From positions 1 through 59,897 of the forward strand of contig WFPP01000104.1 of the NCBI GenBank assembly GCA_015487495.1: a DNA stretch of 59,897 nt, in the 5' to 3' direction. This stretch comes from Thiomicrorhabdus sp. Its GTDB lineage: Bacteria > Pseudomonadota > Gammaproteobacteria > Thiomicrospirales > Thiomicrospiraceae. Positions 35,723-45,145 of this stretch are shown here, in pieces. The position numbers were made by a program, and so were the translations under genes. Numbering within the stretch: position 1 is the stretch's first letter; each line of letters starts with the position of its first letter. The notes under the pieces are model-generated. The model saw only the letters and a list, made by a program, of their open reading frames with translations. It did not search any database and was not told the origin of the DNA.

Positions 35723-37009
35723 TTAACGATTTGGATTACGATAGACTGGACGCCCCTGAAAGAAGGTCTGTTCCACTTTCCCAATAAACTCCCAGCCTTT
35801 AAAAGGGGTGTTTTTTCCGGCACTGAGCATGGTTTCAGGACGGAGTGTCCAGTCGCCTTCGGGGTCTAAAATACAGAGATCGGCAGATTGATTGTTTGTA
35901 AGGCAACCGGTTTTGATGTTTAAAATATTGGCTGGGTTTTGGGTGACTGAACGGACAGCGGTCATTAAATCCAGCCCATAGTCGTTTACCAGTTTGAGCA
36001 ACAAGGGCAACAAGGTTTCTAGTCCACTGATGCCTGGAATGCTTTCACCAAAAGGCAATAATTTATCGTCTTTGTGCAGGGGCGTATGGTCACTGACCAC
36101 AGCATCAATTACGCCAGTTTTTAATCCGGTTAATAGTGCTTGCTTGTCTCGCATGCTGCGTAAAGGAGGCGAGACATGAAACAGGCTGTTGAAGCCGAGC
36201 ACATCCATTTCGGACAGGTGCAGTTGGTGAATGGCCACATCGCAAGTTATGGGAAGCCCTCGTTGTTTCGCCTCTTGAATCATCTCTACGGAACGTGCAC
36301 AGGACAGCTGTGAAAAATGGGCGCGGATTCCAGCTTCTTCTACCAGAATTAAATCACGTGCAAGGGCGGTGGTTTCAGCTGAAACGGGAATTTCAGGTAA
36401 ACCCAGGCGTGTGCTAACGGGGCCACAGTGTGCGACTCCGTTATTTTTAAGCGATGCACTTTCGCATTTGAGCATAACAACCAAATCGTGTGAAGCGGAA
36501 TAGGCTAACACATTTTTAAGTGTCAGTGCATTTTGAATGGGGTTATTGGCTTGGCTTAATGCCACACAGCCCGCTTGTTTCAGTGCATAAATACTGCTTA
36601 AACGCTCACCTTTAAGGCCTTGTGTTAGTGCTCCAATTGGCATAACAAAGGCCGTTGCGGCTTGGCGTGCACGGCGTTGCAACAGTTCTGTTACGGCTTG
36701 GGTATCGTTAACGGGGGAAGTGTCGGGTGGACAGCAAATACTGGTGATGCCTCCTGCGACAGCCGCCTGAGTTTCTGTGGCAATGGAGCCAGCATAATGA
36801 TTGCCAGGTTCTCCAAGTCGTGCTTGTAAATCCACCAGACCGGGTAAAATCCATTTATGGGTGGCATCCAGTTCTTGATCTGCACTGAAGCCTTCAGGAG
36901 GTTGAGCTCCAATGCCTGCAATACGACCTCGAGAAATATACACATTGGTAATGGCATCCAGATTTTGAACAGGGTCAATAACGCGTCCATTGGTAATGGC
37001 TAATCTCAT
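35723..37009 (-). CDS. pyrX: Dihydroorotase-like protein, probably non-catalytic (PyrX / PyrC')
   Basis: A 428-residue member of the class I dihydroorotase family. Active enzymes carry an H-x-H metal pair in P-G-L-x-D-x-H-x-H-x-R-E-P-G; here the motif reads P-G-L-V-D-L-Q-A-R-L-G-E-P-G, so both His are lost. The catalytic Asp context (VSDHTPLH) is partly kept. This is the pattern of PyrC', the inactive partner that associates with aspartate carbamoyltransferase in pseudomonads and relatives. The ATG overlaps the pyrB stop, which supports a PyrB-PyrX complex. An active dihydroorotase should be encoded elsewhere. Confidence 0.88.
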   Translation of the reverse strand: MRLAITNGRVIDPVQNLDAITNVYISRGRIAGIGAQPPEGFSADQELDATHKWILPGLVDLQARLGEPGNHYAGSIATETQAAVAGGITSICCPPDTSPVNDTQAVTELLQRRARQAATAFVMPIGALTQGLKGERLSSIYALKQAGCVALSQANNPIQNALTLKNVLAYSASHDLVVMLKCESASLKNNGVAHCGPVSTRLGLPEIPVSAETTALARDLILVEEAGIRAHFSQLSCARSVEMIQEAKQRGLPITCDVAIHQLHLSEMDVLGFNSLFHVSPPLRSMRDKQALLTGLKTGVIDAVVSDHTPLHKDDKLLPFGESIPGISGLETLLPLLLKLVNDYGLDLMTAVRSVTQNPANILNIKTGCLTNNQSADLCILDPEGDWTLRPETMLSAGKNTPFKGWEFIGKVEQTFFQGRPVYRNPNR

Positions 37010-38028
37010 TATTTCTCCTCCTGTTCAAGTGGGTGTTCGGCTTTATGTTGTGCAAGTTGTGCAGCATTGCTCATAATAATAGACATAACAGCCATGCGAA
37101 CGGCGATGCCATAAGTGACTTGTTCCAAAATAACCGATTGGGCACCATCCGCGACGCTTGATTCGATTTCGACTCCTCGGTTAATTGGGCCGGGATGCAT
37201 AACAATGGCATTGGGCTTAGCCAGCGCCAAACGGGCTTCGGTAAGGCCGTAGAGTTTAAAAAACTCTTTTTCACTGGGAATCAAGGCGCTGGTCATGCGC
37301 TCATTTTGTAAGCGAACCATAATAATGACATCCACGTCTGCAATGCCTTCTTCCATATTATGATAAATATGCACCCCGAGTGCTTCAGGACTTTCAGGCA
37401 TGAGTGTTTTGGGGCCTACAACCCGTATTTCTCGTGCTTCTAAAATACTTAAGGCTTGAATTTGGGAGCGCACGACACGACTGTGTTGCACATCACCGAC
37501 AATGGCTATTTTTAGATCAAAAATATCGCCTTTATATTTGCGAATGGTAAACATATCCAACATAGCCTGGGTTGGGTGGGCGTGTTGTCCATCACCAGCA
37601 TTCATAACATGTACGTGTGGGGCGACGTGTTGAGCAAAAAATTGCGTTGCTCCACTTTGGGCATGACGAATGACAAACATGTCGGCTTGCATGGCTTGCA
37701 AGTTCCATAATGTATCTAGCAATGATTCGCCTTTTTTGGTGGCAGAGGTTTGAATATCAAGACTGGAAATGTCGGCAGAAAGCCTGTTTTCGGCGATTTC
37801 AAAGGTGGTTCGTGTGCGGGTGCTGGGTTCAAAAAACAGGTTCATTATGGTTTTACCACGTAGCATGGGCACTTTTTTAATCTCATTTGTATTGGGATTA
37901 ATAAAAGATTCAGCGGTATCCAAAATTTCGACCAAGTGGTGCTGTTTCAGTCCTTCGAGGGTTAAAAAATGATGCAACTTCCCTTGTTCATTCAGTTGAA
38001 TATTGGGAGTGGAAAGTCGTGAACTCAT
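37009..38028 (-). CDS. pyrB: Aspartate carbamoyltransferase catalytic subunit
   Basis: A 339-residue enzyme making carbamoyl aspartate, the first committed pyrimidine step. Carbamoyl-phosphate motif [12 protein letters not shown] (about 70-81), the Lys-containing loop [14 protein letters not shown] and [10 protein letters not shown] are present. There is no pyrI beside it; instead pyrX follows with overlapping codons, as in dodecameric ATCases. Upstream it overlaps pyrR by 4 bases. Confidence 0.96.
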   Translation of the reverse strand: MSSRLSTPNIQLNEQGKLHHFLTLEGLKQHHLVEILDTAESFINPNTNEIKKVPMLRGKTIMNLFFEPSTRTRTTFEIAENRLSADISSLDIQTSATKKGESLLDTLWNLQAMQADMFVIRHAQSGATQFFAQHVAPHVHVMNAGDGQHAHPTQAMLDMFTIRKYKGDIFDLKIAIVGDVQHSRVVRSQIQALSILEAREIRVVGPKTLMPESPEALGVHIYHNMEEGIADVDVIIMVRLQNERMTSALIPSEKEFFKLYGLTEARLALAKPNAIVMHPGPINRGVEIESSVADGAQSVILEQVTYGIAVRMAVMSIIMSNAAQLAQHKAEHPLEQEEK

Positions 38029-38537
38029 ACCGTTTTCTCCGTGCTCTCTAAAATGGTCATATTTAAAGGGTCAGGTCCTGTGATTTTCAGGGTGGAATCG
38101 CAATCCATAGACATGCCAATAATATCGGCTTGAAAGGGCAGTTCCCGACAGCCTTTGCGATTAATCAGTGAAACCAGTGTCACACTGGCAGGTCGACCAT
38201 AATCAAATATCTCATTCAGTGCCGCACGAGTGGTGCGTCCGGTAAATAAAACATCATCCACTAAAATAATGTGTTGGTCATTGACATCCCAGGGAATGTT
38301 TGAGGGTTTGGTTGTGGGGTTTAAGCCAATTTTAGAGAAGTCATCCCGATAAAATGAAATATCCAGTACTCCGAGAGGGTCGGGCAAATTTAAAGCTCGG
38401 TGCAAGGCTTGTGCCACCCATTCACCGCCAGTTCGAATCCCAATCATTTTGGGGGAGTGATTCATTATGGGTGTCTTTTTGAGTTGGGTACAAATTTTTT
38501 CAATCAATGCATCAATATTGATATTAAGTTCTGTCAT
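38025..38537 (-). CDS. pyrR: PyrR: pyr regulator / uracil phosphoribosyltransferase
   Basis: A 170-residue PRTase-fold protein with the PRPP loop [18 protein letters not shown] (about 88-105). In Gram-positive bacteria PyrR binds pyr mRNA; in proteobacteria with the pyrR-pyrB-pyrX order its control role is less clear. It overlaps ruvX and pyrB by 4 bases on each side. I saw no PyrR-type antiterminator hairpin upstream. Confidence 0.92.
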   Translation of the reverse strand: MTELNINIDALIEKICTQLKKTPIMNHSPKMIGIRTGGEWVAQALHRALNLPDPLGVLDISFYRDDFSKIGLNPTTKPSNIPWDVNDQHIILVDDVLFTGRTTRAALNEIFDYGRPASVTLVSLINRKGCRELPFQADIIGMSMDCDSTLKITGPDPLNMTILESTEKTV

Positions 38538-38944
38538 AAGGGATGTGCCTCAAGCCAATTTTCTAAAATAATTTGTGCCGCATGGTCGTCAATGTGTTGT
38601 TGTTTTAAATGACGTTCTTCTGCGGCAATGGAGCTGAGCTGTTCTTCAATGTAAAAAACGGGACAGTGATAGCGTCCACTAAGGCGTTGACCAAACTTTC
38701 GGGCTGGCTGGGTTAATGCTTGTTCTGACCCATCCAGGCGCATAGGTAAACCGACCACAATGGCAACGGGTTGCCAGCGTTCAAACAGTTGGGTGATGTG
38801 TGCCCAGTCGGGTTTGCCATCGTTGCTTTTTACAATGGCTTCCGGGGTTGCTGTTTGGGTAATGGTTTGGCCAATGGCAACGCCTATTCGACGTAAACCA
38901 AAATCAAAACCCATGACCATTCCAGAAAGAGGTGAATCAGGCAT
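38534..38944 (-). CDS. ruvX: Holliday junction resolvase-like / pre-16S rRNA nuclease YqgF
   Basis: A 136-residue RNase H-fold protein: M-G-F-D-F-G-L-R-R-I-G-V-A near the start, V-G-L-P-M-R-L-D-G-S in the middle, and E-E-Q-L-S-S and D-D-H-A-A-Q-I-I-L at the end, with the conserved acidic residues. It is implicated in 5' maturation of 16S rRNA. It overlaps yqgE by 8 bases and pyrR by 4. Confidence 0.93.
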   Translation of the reverse strand: MPDSPLSGMVMGFDFGLRRIGVAIGQTITQTATPEAIVKSNDGKPDWAHITQLFERWQPVAIVVGLPMRLDGSEQALTQPARKFGQRLSGRYHCPVFYIEEQLSSIAAEERHLKQQHIDDHAAQIILENWLEAHPL

Positions 38945-39503
38945 GGCCGGCCTCTTGTGTTAAACATTCGGGGGAAATTCCCAGTGTGTCTAACGCCACT
39001 TGCCACTTTTTTTCAATAGGGGTGTTAAACAGTAAATCGTAATTAAAGGGAATGGTTAACCAGCTGTTTTCCTGAATTTCCTGTGCAAGTTGATTGGGCT
39101 TCCAGCCTGAAAATCCTAAACAAACAATAAAATGTTCTGGTACTTGGTTTTTGCTGATGGCTTCAATAAAATCTTCAGAAAAGGTCATGCTGAGATTATC
39201 AGGTAAGGGAAGGGTGCTTTTCCAGTTGCCTTGGGTTGGATGAAGAATAAAGCCTTGTTCAATATCAATGGGTCCCCCTCTTAAAATGGCCTGCTCTAAA
39301 AAAGGGCTATTGGGGTGAGAAGGCAAGTTAAAATGTTTTAACAAATCCTGAATTTGAAAGTTTTGGGGCAAGTTTATAACCAGGCCCGTGGTGCCATTAT
39401 GATTGTCTTCCAATATGTAAATCACGGCTTTTTCAAACCAGCTCCCATTTAATGAGGGCATGGCAATTAAAAAGTGATGTTCAAGCGAGGGTAACTGTTT
39501 CAT
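38937..39503 (-). CDS. yqgE: YqgE/AlgH family protein
   Basis: A 188-residue DUF179 protein; function is not firmly known. Family motifs: L-E-H-H-F-L-I-A-M-P-S-L at the N-terminus, V-I-Y-I-L-E-D-N-x-x-G-T-T-G-L-V-I-N, and R-G-G-P-I-D-I-E-Q-G-F-I-L-H. I choose the ATG at 39503 (MKQLPSLEHH), which matches the family; the longer open frame overlaps apbE. The yqgE-ruvX-pyrR-pyrB order is conserved in many gammaproteobacteria. Confidence 0.93.
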   Translation of the reverse strand: MKQLPSLEHHFLIAMPSLNGSWFEKAVIYILEDNHNGTTGLVINLPQNFQIQDLLKHFNLPSHPNSPFLEQAILRGGPIDIEQGFILHPTQGNWKSTLPLPDNLSMTFSEDFIEAISKNQVPEHFIVCLGFSGWKPNQLAQEIQENSWLTIPFNYDLLFNTPIEKKWQVALDTLGISPECLTQEAGHA

Positions 39504-39511
39504 AAACTGAA

Positions 39512-40597
39512 TTATAACAGAGAGATTCTGGCAGCCATGGCTTCTGTTTGAAAAATTTTTCCGTGATGGTCGACAGCGAATATCATGCGAATCCCTAATG
39601 ATTGTGCGATGGTTTTCCATTGTTTTGGCCCTGCAATTAAAAGTGCAGTGGCTCCGGCATCGGCGGTAATGGCATTAGGATGCAGAACGGTAACCGAAGC
39701 AAAGCTGTCTGCGGGGTATCCCGTTTTTGGGTTCAATACATGAGAGTAACGTTTGCCTTGCCATTCAAAGTAGCGTTGGTAGTTGCCAGAGGTGACGATG
39801 GCTTCATTATGTTTCAGTGAAAGAGAGGCCAGTAATAAATTTGGTTTTTTAGGATTTTGAATGCCAACGCGCCAAGGCTCCCCATTTTTAGAACCAATGA
39901 CTTTCATATCCCCCCCAATGCTGACAAGCGCATTTTGAATGCCGGATTGTTTTAAGCGTTCGAGTGCCATATGAATGGCCAGTCCTTTTGCATTGCCCCC
40001 AAAATCCAGTTGCACATTAGGGTTACGGCTGTAGAGAATATTGTCTTGAAAGTAGATATCCAACAGGCTGGGATGGTTATTAAGCCAGTGTTGAATGGCT
40101 TCTTGACTGGGAGGAGGGCCTTGCCATGTTTCAGAATGAAAGCCCCAGAGTGCAACCAGTTGCCCAATTCCCGGGTCAAATAATCCTTGGCTTTTTTGCG
40201 TGAGCTTTTGAGATTGAAGAATAAACGATTTAACCGAGTTGGTAACGGTAATCGGCGTTTGTTGTGCAATGGCTTGATTGATTTTACTGATAATCCCCCC
40301 TTGCTCCCAAGCATGCCATTGTTGATGAAATTGTTGAAAGCTGCGCTCAACAGCTAGAACGGCTTGTTCTGCTTGTTGAGCCTGATGAGGTTCATGGTAA
40401 ATGACGATATTGACCAAGGTGCCAAACACAACAAGGGTGCTTTTGTAGGGGATCTGATTTTGCGTAGAACAGCTCAATAGCATTGTAGTAAGCCCCGCCA
40501 ATACCAGTATATTACGTGCTTTACGGGAAAGAATCACGAAGCAAACTTGATTGATCACAAGTGCAAGAACCTTTTTTAAGGAAGGGTGGTTTTTCAT
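39512..40597 (-). CDS. apbE: FAD:protein FMN transferase (ApbE), lipoprotein
   Basis: A 361-residue enzyme that attaches FMN to Thr of periplasmic flavoproteins such as the Na-pumping NADH dehydrogenase or RnfG. A lipobox L-L-S-C lies at Cys43, so the leader is long and the true start may be later. Core motifs include the F-D-P-G-I-G-Q-L segment, D-F-G-G-N-A-K-G-L-A, V-S-I-G-G-D, the HVLNPKTGYPAD loop and T-A-D-A-G-A-T-A. It ends 8 bases before yqgE and is probably the first gene of the yqgE-pyr transcript. C7 at 39910-39916 is one of the G-tract family. Confidence 0.93.
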   Translation of the reverse strand: MKNHPSLKKVLALVINQVCFVILSRKARNILVLAGLTTMLLSCSTQNQIPYKSTLVVFGTLVNIVIYHEPHQAQQAEQAVLAVERSFQQFHQQWHAWEQGGIISKINQAIAQQTPITVTNSVKSFILQSQKLTQKSQGLFDPGIGQLVALWGFHSETWQGPPPSQEAIQHWLNNHPSLLDIYFQDNILYSRNPNVQLDFGGNAKGLAIHMALERLKQSGIQNALVSIGGDMKVIGSKNGEPWRVGIQNPKKPNLLLASLSLKHNEAIVTSGNYQRYFEWQGKRYSHVLNPKTGYPADSFASVTVLHPNAITADAGATALLIAGPKQWKTIAQSLGIRMIFAVDHHGKIFQTEAMAARISLL

Positions 40598-40728
40598 ATG
40601 TTATATAATTTCTCGGAGTCTTTCGTGACGCTTACCTAAGTCCGACAGACTTTTAACGTGTTATTATTGAATAAGAATGTGGTTGCTATTTTACAGGTAA
40701 TCCTCGAAATAAACTAAGAAAGCGTTGA

Positions 40729-40835
40729 TTAAGGAACCTCTGAATAAGTTCATTTTTTATCAGGAACAAGCATGTAAGTCATTGATTAATAAAGTTACAA
40801 AAATATTGACTGAGACTTCTTCAGAGTTTCCTTAA
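40729..40835. repeat. Short MITE-like element (107 bp) upstream of the chemoreceptor gene
   Basis: Left end TTAAGGAACCTCTGAATAAG, right end (complement) TTAAGGAAACTCTGAAGAAG; the termini match those at 1274-1462. The interior (40773-40812, starting TGTAAGTCATTGATTAAT) recurs at the 3' end of the same gene (43535-43575). The 300-base gap between apbE and the chemoreceptor holds this element and the half-palindrome CTAAGTCCGACAGACT at 40636-40651. Confidence 0.65.
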
Positions 40836-40897
40836 ATCACTTGAGATTCTGCGCAAGGTTTAAGGGAAACGCTTTTATCAAGATGACAGGAATGAGT

Positions 40898-43546
40898 ATG
40901 GAACGGATGGTAACGGGCAAAGAACAAGAGGTTCCCGAGGGCGTGACGATTGTCTCGCAAACCGATTTACACGGCACAATAACCGATGTGAATGACACCT
41001 TTGTTTGCGTGAGCGGGTATTCTCGTGAAGAGTTAATTGGGCAACCTCATAGCTTGTTGCGTCACCCTGATGTACCTAAAGCGGCTTTTAAAGATTTGTG
41101 GGAAACCATTCAATCTGGTAAACCCTGGACGCAGTTGGTTAAAAACCGTTGTAAAAATGGCGACCACTATTGGGTTGAAGCCAACGTAACGCCTGTATTA
41201 AAAAAAGGCAACGTTGTTGGTTATTTATCGGTACGTCGTCGCATTACCGATGAGCAAAAACAGGGCGCCGAAGCTGCGTATAAAGCGATAGAGGCGGGTA
41301 AGGTTTCGTTAAAAAATGGTTATGTTCATACGTTAGGTAAAAAACTCAGTTTATTAAACCACTTCAACCCTGTTTTAATGTTGGTGTTATTAACGGTTTT
41401 AGTCAGTGGCGTGGGTATTTTAGATGCCTTGGATGTTTTTCATGCACCTTGGCGGGTGCAGTTGGTGATTTTATCGGTGGTGTTGATTTATGCCTTATTT
41501 GTGAGTCGTTTTATTAGCCGAAAAACCCGTGCATTTGTGACGGTGTCCAAGTCCATTGCAGAAGGAGATTTTTCTCAACCTGTGAATACCTATGGCACAA
41601 CATGGATTTCCGAACTGGCTTCCAGTTTGCGTATGATGCAAATTCAGATGGGGGCAGCCTATGAAGAAAACCGTGTTCAGCTGAACCAGAATATACGATT
41701 AACCAAAGCATTAAATAATGCTTCTACCCCCATAATGGTCGTAAATAAATTTAACCATATTATTTATATGAACAAGGCGTTGTGTCGTTTATGGGATCAG
41801 CATCAAGCGATGTTTGAGCGTGAGTTTGAAAACTGGAATCCGAACACCTTGGTTGATCAACCTTTGGAGTATTTTAATTTAGGAAAATCGGGTGTTACGC
41901 TTTTTTCCAGTGATTTGTTAGAAAAAAACGATTACGAAGTTGCATTACCAGGTGTGACACTGGAAATTATTAAGCGCCCCGTGTTAAGTGATGATGGAGA
42001 GAGTCTTGGATCGGTGATTGAGTGGCAAGACTTAACGCAGCAGCGTCAAGTGGAAGCAACCCTGGACAATGCGATGAAGTGTGCAGCGAGAGGGCATACC
42101 AGTGTGCATTTAGAGACAGAAGGGCTGGATGGTTTTTATTTGTATACCGCCAACAATATTAATGGACTGCTTGCCCGTTTAAATGAAGCCATTGAAGGCA
42201 TGGTTGAGGTTATGATTGCACTGGCAAACGGGGACTTATATAAGCGTATAGACAAGCCATTCAGCGGTTCATTGGCGGCGATGAAGGGGGCGACAAATAC
42301 GTCACTGGATAATTTAAGCGGTATTATCTTGCAAATTAAGGGCGTGGCACAATCGACTTTAACCTCGGCTCAAGAGTCTGAAAAAGTGTCTAACTATTTG
42401 GCAGACAGAATGCAAGAAGCTGCGGCAACCTTACAAGAAATTAACGTTGATATGCAGGGCATTAATGAAATGCAAAACAACAATTCAGAACAATTGATTT
42501 CAGTATCCGGACTGGCGGCCGAGGCGACAGGACTGAACCAACAGGCACGTTCTTCGATGGACGATTCCATTCAGGCAATGCAAAGCATTACAGAGACTTC
42601 TGAACGCATTGAAGCCATTATTGGGTTGATTGATGGCATTGCATTTCAAACCAACTTGTTGGCACTTAATGCCGCAGTTGAAGCGGCACGGGCGGGAGAA
42701 CACGGGCGAGGATTTGCTGTGGTTGCGGGTGAAGTACGCAATTTGGCGGGCAAATCTGCCGAGGCTGCAAAAGAGATTAAAGCGTTGATTCAGGAGTCTG
42801 GCCTTAAGGTGACAGAAGGGGCTGAAAAAGTCAAAGCAACCCACGCCATTTTTGGACAAGTAGAAGAAAGTGTTTCAAAAATTGGAGGCACCCTAGATGA
42901 CGTGGTGGCGTCCATTCAAAATCAGCAGATAAAAGTCTCTGATATGACAAGAGCAGTGGAATCGCTGGATAATAATATTCAAAATAACGCGGCTTCGGTT
43001 GAGGAAACGTCCTCAACCGCAATGTCATTGAGTAAGCAGGCCGAAGTGTTAAACCATGAGGTACAAAAGTTTAAAATTAATGAATCCATTATAAACATTA
43101 AACATCACTACCCTCCTGTTTATGGGGTCTGTTTATCAGAGCTTCGAGAAGAGATGCAGTTGTGGAAAACACGCACGCAATCGTATTTGAATGGTGTAAC
43201 CATTGAATACGATGAAGCACAGGGAGTAGATGAAAAAAATTGTCCAATCACCAAAGCCTTGGAGAGATTTTTGCAAAATGATCCAGGTTTGGCACAACTA
43301 CCGGTTTGGCAAAAAATAAAAGCGTTACATGTTCAGCAACATCAGCGGGTTGAAGATGCCTTGAATATAAGACGCCAGACCAATTCTTTAACATTGACGG
43401 AGCTAGATCAAATAGACGATTTAATTCGGCAATATTTACAGGTAACTGACGAGCTTGATAAGGAACTTGGAGAGTTAGAACACCAGTTGTTCCAATCTGG
43501 GTGTGGTCAAACAAAACCTGCGTTATTAGAGTCTGTAAGTCATTGA
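40898..43546 (+). CDS. Aer-like methyl-accepting chemotaxis protein with two PAS regions
   Basis: An 882-residue chemoreceptor. An N-terminal PAS of the Aer type (N-D-x-F-x-x-V-S-G-Y, then [10 protein letters not shown] and [12 protein letters not shown]) is expected to bind FAD and sense redox or oxygen. Two membrane helices close together (about 155-210) leave almost no periplasmic domain. A second PAS-like region (about 270-385), HAMP-like linkers and the MCP tip ([20 protein letters not shown]) follow. The C-terminal 120 residues resemble a CZB zinc-binding domain. I chose the ATG at 40898 (AGGA 7 bases upstream); 40883 is also possible. The stop codon and last residues fall in a repeat. 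Confidence 0.92.
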   Translation: MERMVTGKEQEVPEGVTIVSQTDLHGTITDVNDTFVCVSGYSREELIGQPHSLLRHPDVPKAAFKDLWETIQSGKPWTQLVKNRCKNGDHYWVEANVTPVLKKGNVVGYLSVRRRITDEQKQGAEAAYKAIEAGKVSLKNGYVHTLGKKLSLLNHFNPVLMLVLLTVLVSGVGILDALDVFHAPWRVQLVILSVVLIYALFVSRFISRKTRAFVTVSKSIAEGDFSQPVNTYGTTWISELASSLRMMQIQMGAAYEENRVQLNQNIRLTKALNNASTPIMVVNKFNHIIYMNKALCRLWDQHQAMFEREFENWNPNTLVDQPLEYFNLGKSGVTLFSSDLLEKNDYEVALPGVTLEIIKRPVLSDDGESLGSVIEWQDLTQQRQVEATLDNAMKCAARGHTSVHLETEGLDGFYLYTANNINGLLARLNEAIEGMVEVMIALANGDLYKRIDKPFSGSLAAMKGATNTSLDNLSGIILQIKGVAQSTLTSAQESEKVSNYLADRMQEAAATLQEINVDMQGINEMQNNNSEQLISVSGLAAEATGLNQQARSSMDDSIQAMQSITETSERIEAIIGLIDGIAFQTNLLALNAAVEAARAGEHGRGFAVVAGEVRNLAGKSAEAAKEIKALIQESGLKVTEGAEKVKATHAIFGQVEESVSKIGGTLDDVVASIQNQQIKVSDMTRAVESLDNNIQNNAASVEETSSTAMSLSKQAEVLNHEVQKFKINESIINIKHHYPPVYGVCLSELREEMQLWKTRTQSYLNGVTIEYDEAQGVDEKNCPITKALERFLQNDPGLAQLPVWQKIKALHVQQHQRVEDALNIRRQTNSLTLTELDQIDDLIRQYLQVTDELDKELGELEHQLFQSGCGQTKPALLESVSH

Positions 43547-43633
43547 TTAATGAAATCACGGAAATGTTGATTACGGTTTAATCTGTAGAAGTTCAGAGCT
43601 TCCTTAAGAAAGCTCTGATTAAATCGCTTGAAG
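43535..43633. repeat. Truncated element plus opposed terminus after the chemoreceptor gene
   Basis: 43535-43575 repeats the interior of the 40729-40835 element; its right end (TCAGAGCTTCCTTAA) is at 43593-43607. A second, left-type end (TTAAGAAAGCTCTGATTAAA) begins at the same TTAA (43604). Together they make a 9-bp-stem hairpin TCAGAGCTT / AAGCTCTGA (43593-43617) between convergent genes, which could slow transcription. The left part of the first element is missing and replaced by the chemoreceptor 3' end. Confidence 0.6.
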
Positions 43634-43647
43634 TGCAGAGCCTGCTT

Positions 43648-44226
43648 TTAGTGATTTTGATTGCGTTTTTGTTGAGCGGCCTCGATTTCTTTGGTTTGAA
43701 TAAAGTAGAGAAGTTTTCGTCTATCTTCTTCTGTTAGATTTTCATATGAAAGTGCAACATTGGTGCGTGAAGAGCCATCGTTTAGGGGGGTGGTTTTTAC
43801 AATATTACAACGCACCAAAATAGGCGCTTCATTGGATAAGGGCTTGATGAGCAGATCAATTTTATCGCTTGCTTTTAAACTTTCTTTTATGGTGAATGCG
43901 ATGCCCCCTCCACTTAAATTGACCAGCTTTTGTGGAATGGCACGGGTAAGTTGTATGTCATCAATGGTGTGTAATATAAAATTAATTTTGCTGTTCATTG
44001 CAGTGAGTGCAATTGCCAGTAATGAGCTTTTTTGATTTATATGGGAAATCACTTCATCTATCTGCTCATCTAGTTGAGCAAGATTTTGCATAAAATACTC
44101 TTCAATGTACTGGGCATCGGGCGTATTGGGCAGTGGGCTTTTCTCTGCCTCTTCTTCTGACAAAATACGGTAGCTACAAGGCATCATTACGTCAATTCGA
44201 TAGAAGGATCGTTGATCTTTGGGCAT
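43648..44226 (-). CDS. PilZ domain protein
   Basis: A 192-residue cytoplasmic protein. An N-terminal R-S-F-Y-R-I-D segment is followed by a helical insert (about 35-95) and a PilZ barrel with V-N-L-S-G-G-G-I, close to the D/N-x-S-x-x-G c-di-GMP signature, and an upstream arginine context. It probably binds c-di-GMP and influences motility or attachment; its position between a chemoreceptor and flagellar genes fits. The partner is unknown. Confidence 0.85.
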   Translation of the reverse strand: MPKDQRSFYRIDVMMPCSYRILSEEEAEKSPLPNTPDAQYIEEYFMQNLAQLDEQIDEVISHINQKSSLLAIALTAMNSKINFILHTIDDIQLTRAIPQKLVNLSGGGIAFTIKESLKASDKIDLLIKPLSNEAPILVRCNIVKTTPLNDGSSRTNVALSYENLTEEDRRKLLYFIQTKEIEAAQQKRNQNH

Positions 44227-44551
44227 GTGGACTTCTCTCTAAAAGTAAATATATTGAGATCTTTGCACGATGCAATCACGAAAAACATGCGTTTATTTTT
44301 CTTTTTCGACGAACCCTTCCGAGCGTTGTCGCGCCTACGATCATGCAAAGGTTTTTGTATTGACGACTCGTGGAGTCGTTACGATACGGTTTATCTTACA
44401 ATTTATTTTGTAGAATATTGTATTTATTATGAATTTTAAAGCAGAAACTGCGCCAAATGTAGGTTTAATGGTTTAAAAGGCAGGAATGTATAGGAGAAAC
44501 GGGAGAGCTTTCTTGAGTGGCGATCGCTTTTTTATGTTAAGCCTTTTCTTG
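44227..44551. other. Intergenic region with a small inverted-repeat element and a palindrome
   Basis: 44257-44271 (AGATCTTTGCACGAT) and 44341-44354 (complement AACCTTTGCATGAT) are inverted ends of a stretch of about 98 bases with no coding capacity. TTGAGRTCTTTGCACGA recurs at 46333-46349 in front of flgA. The palindrome ACGACTC-GTG-GAGTCGT at 44364-44380 matches the one before gloA. The remaining DNA to 44551 is the A/T-rich end of flgN; no gene is seen. Confidence 0.5.
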
Positions 44552-45046
44552 TTAGGCTTTTCCAAGGGTGCGTTTGGATTTTTTAGGGGCTTGCTGTTCG
44601 CCACTTGAACCATAAAGGTTGATGTTTTCCTGTTCTTTTCCTGACAGCAAGTTCAGTGTATATTGGTTGATATTGCTTAAAACTTGAATGGATATGCCAT
44701 TGGATTGATTAAGGTCATGGCATGCCTGAGTGAGTTCAAGTACCTGTGGAATCGTTTCATTTAGAGGGGCTGGGAGTGCATTAAAACTGTCGGGGCTAAA
44801 CAGGGTTTCTAAAGTGAGATTTTGTGTTTTAAGAAGGGTGTTGATGGTGTGTGTTTTTTGGGATAAGTCATTGGACAGTGTGCTTTTAAGAGAAGCGGCA
44901 TCTGAAAGTTGATCTGTTTGATTGGATTTTAAGGCAGCGGCTTCCGAAAGCAGTGCATTATGAAAACGTTTGAGCAAATTCAAAAATTGAATAATGTGTG
45001 AGGAGAGTTGTTCAATTGTTTGGGTATCATTTAGTTGTTGCGTCAT
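44552..45046 (-). CDS. flgN: Flagellar export chaperone FlgN
   Basis: A 164-residue, mostly helical cytoplasmic protein of FlgN length and composition, with long Leu/Gln/Ser-rich helices (LLKRFHNALLSEAAALKS) and a disordered basic tail (KKSKRTLGKA). FlgN holds the hook-junction proteins FlgK and FlgL before export; both are encoded at the end of this cluster. It follows flgM on the minus strand, the usual flgM-flgN order. A partial inverted repeat (ATTGTAACGA / TCATTACAAT) lies in the 99-base gap before it. Confidence 0.85.
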   Translation of the reverse strand: MTQQLNDTQTIEQLSSHIIQFLNLLKRFHNALLSEAAALKSNQTDQLSDAASLKSTLSNDLSQKTHTINTLLKTQNLTLETLFSPDSFNALPAPLNETIPQVLELTQACHDLNQSNGISIQVLSNINQYTLNLLSGKEQENINLYGSSGEQQAPKKSKRTLGKA

Positions 45047-45145
45047 AACGAATCACTGCACTAAAGAGGTTAACGAATTGTAACGATTTTGGTTGCCACT
45101 AAAGGGGGAGACCTTGAATCATTACAATAAGAACCTGGTTTAAGC

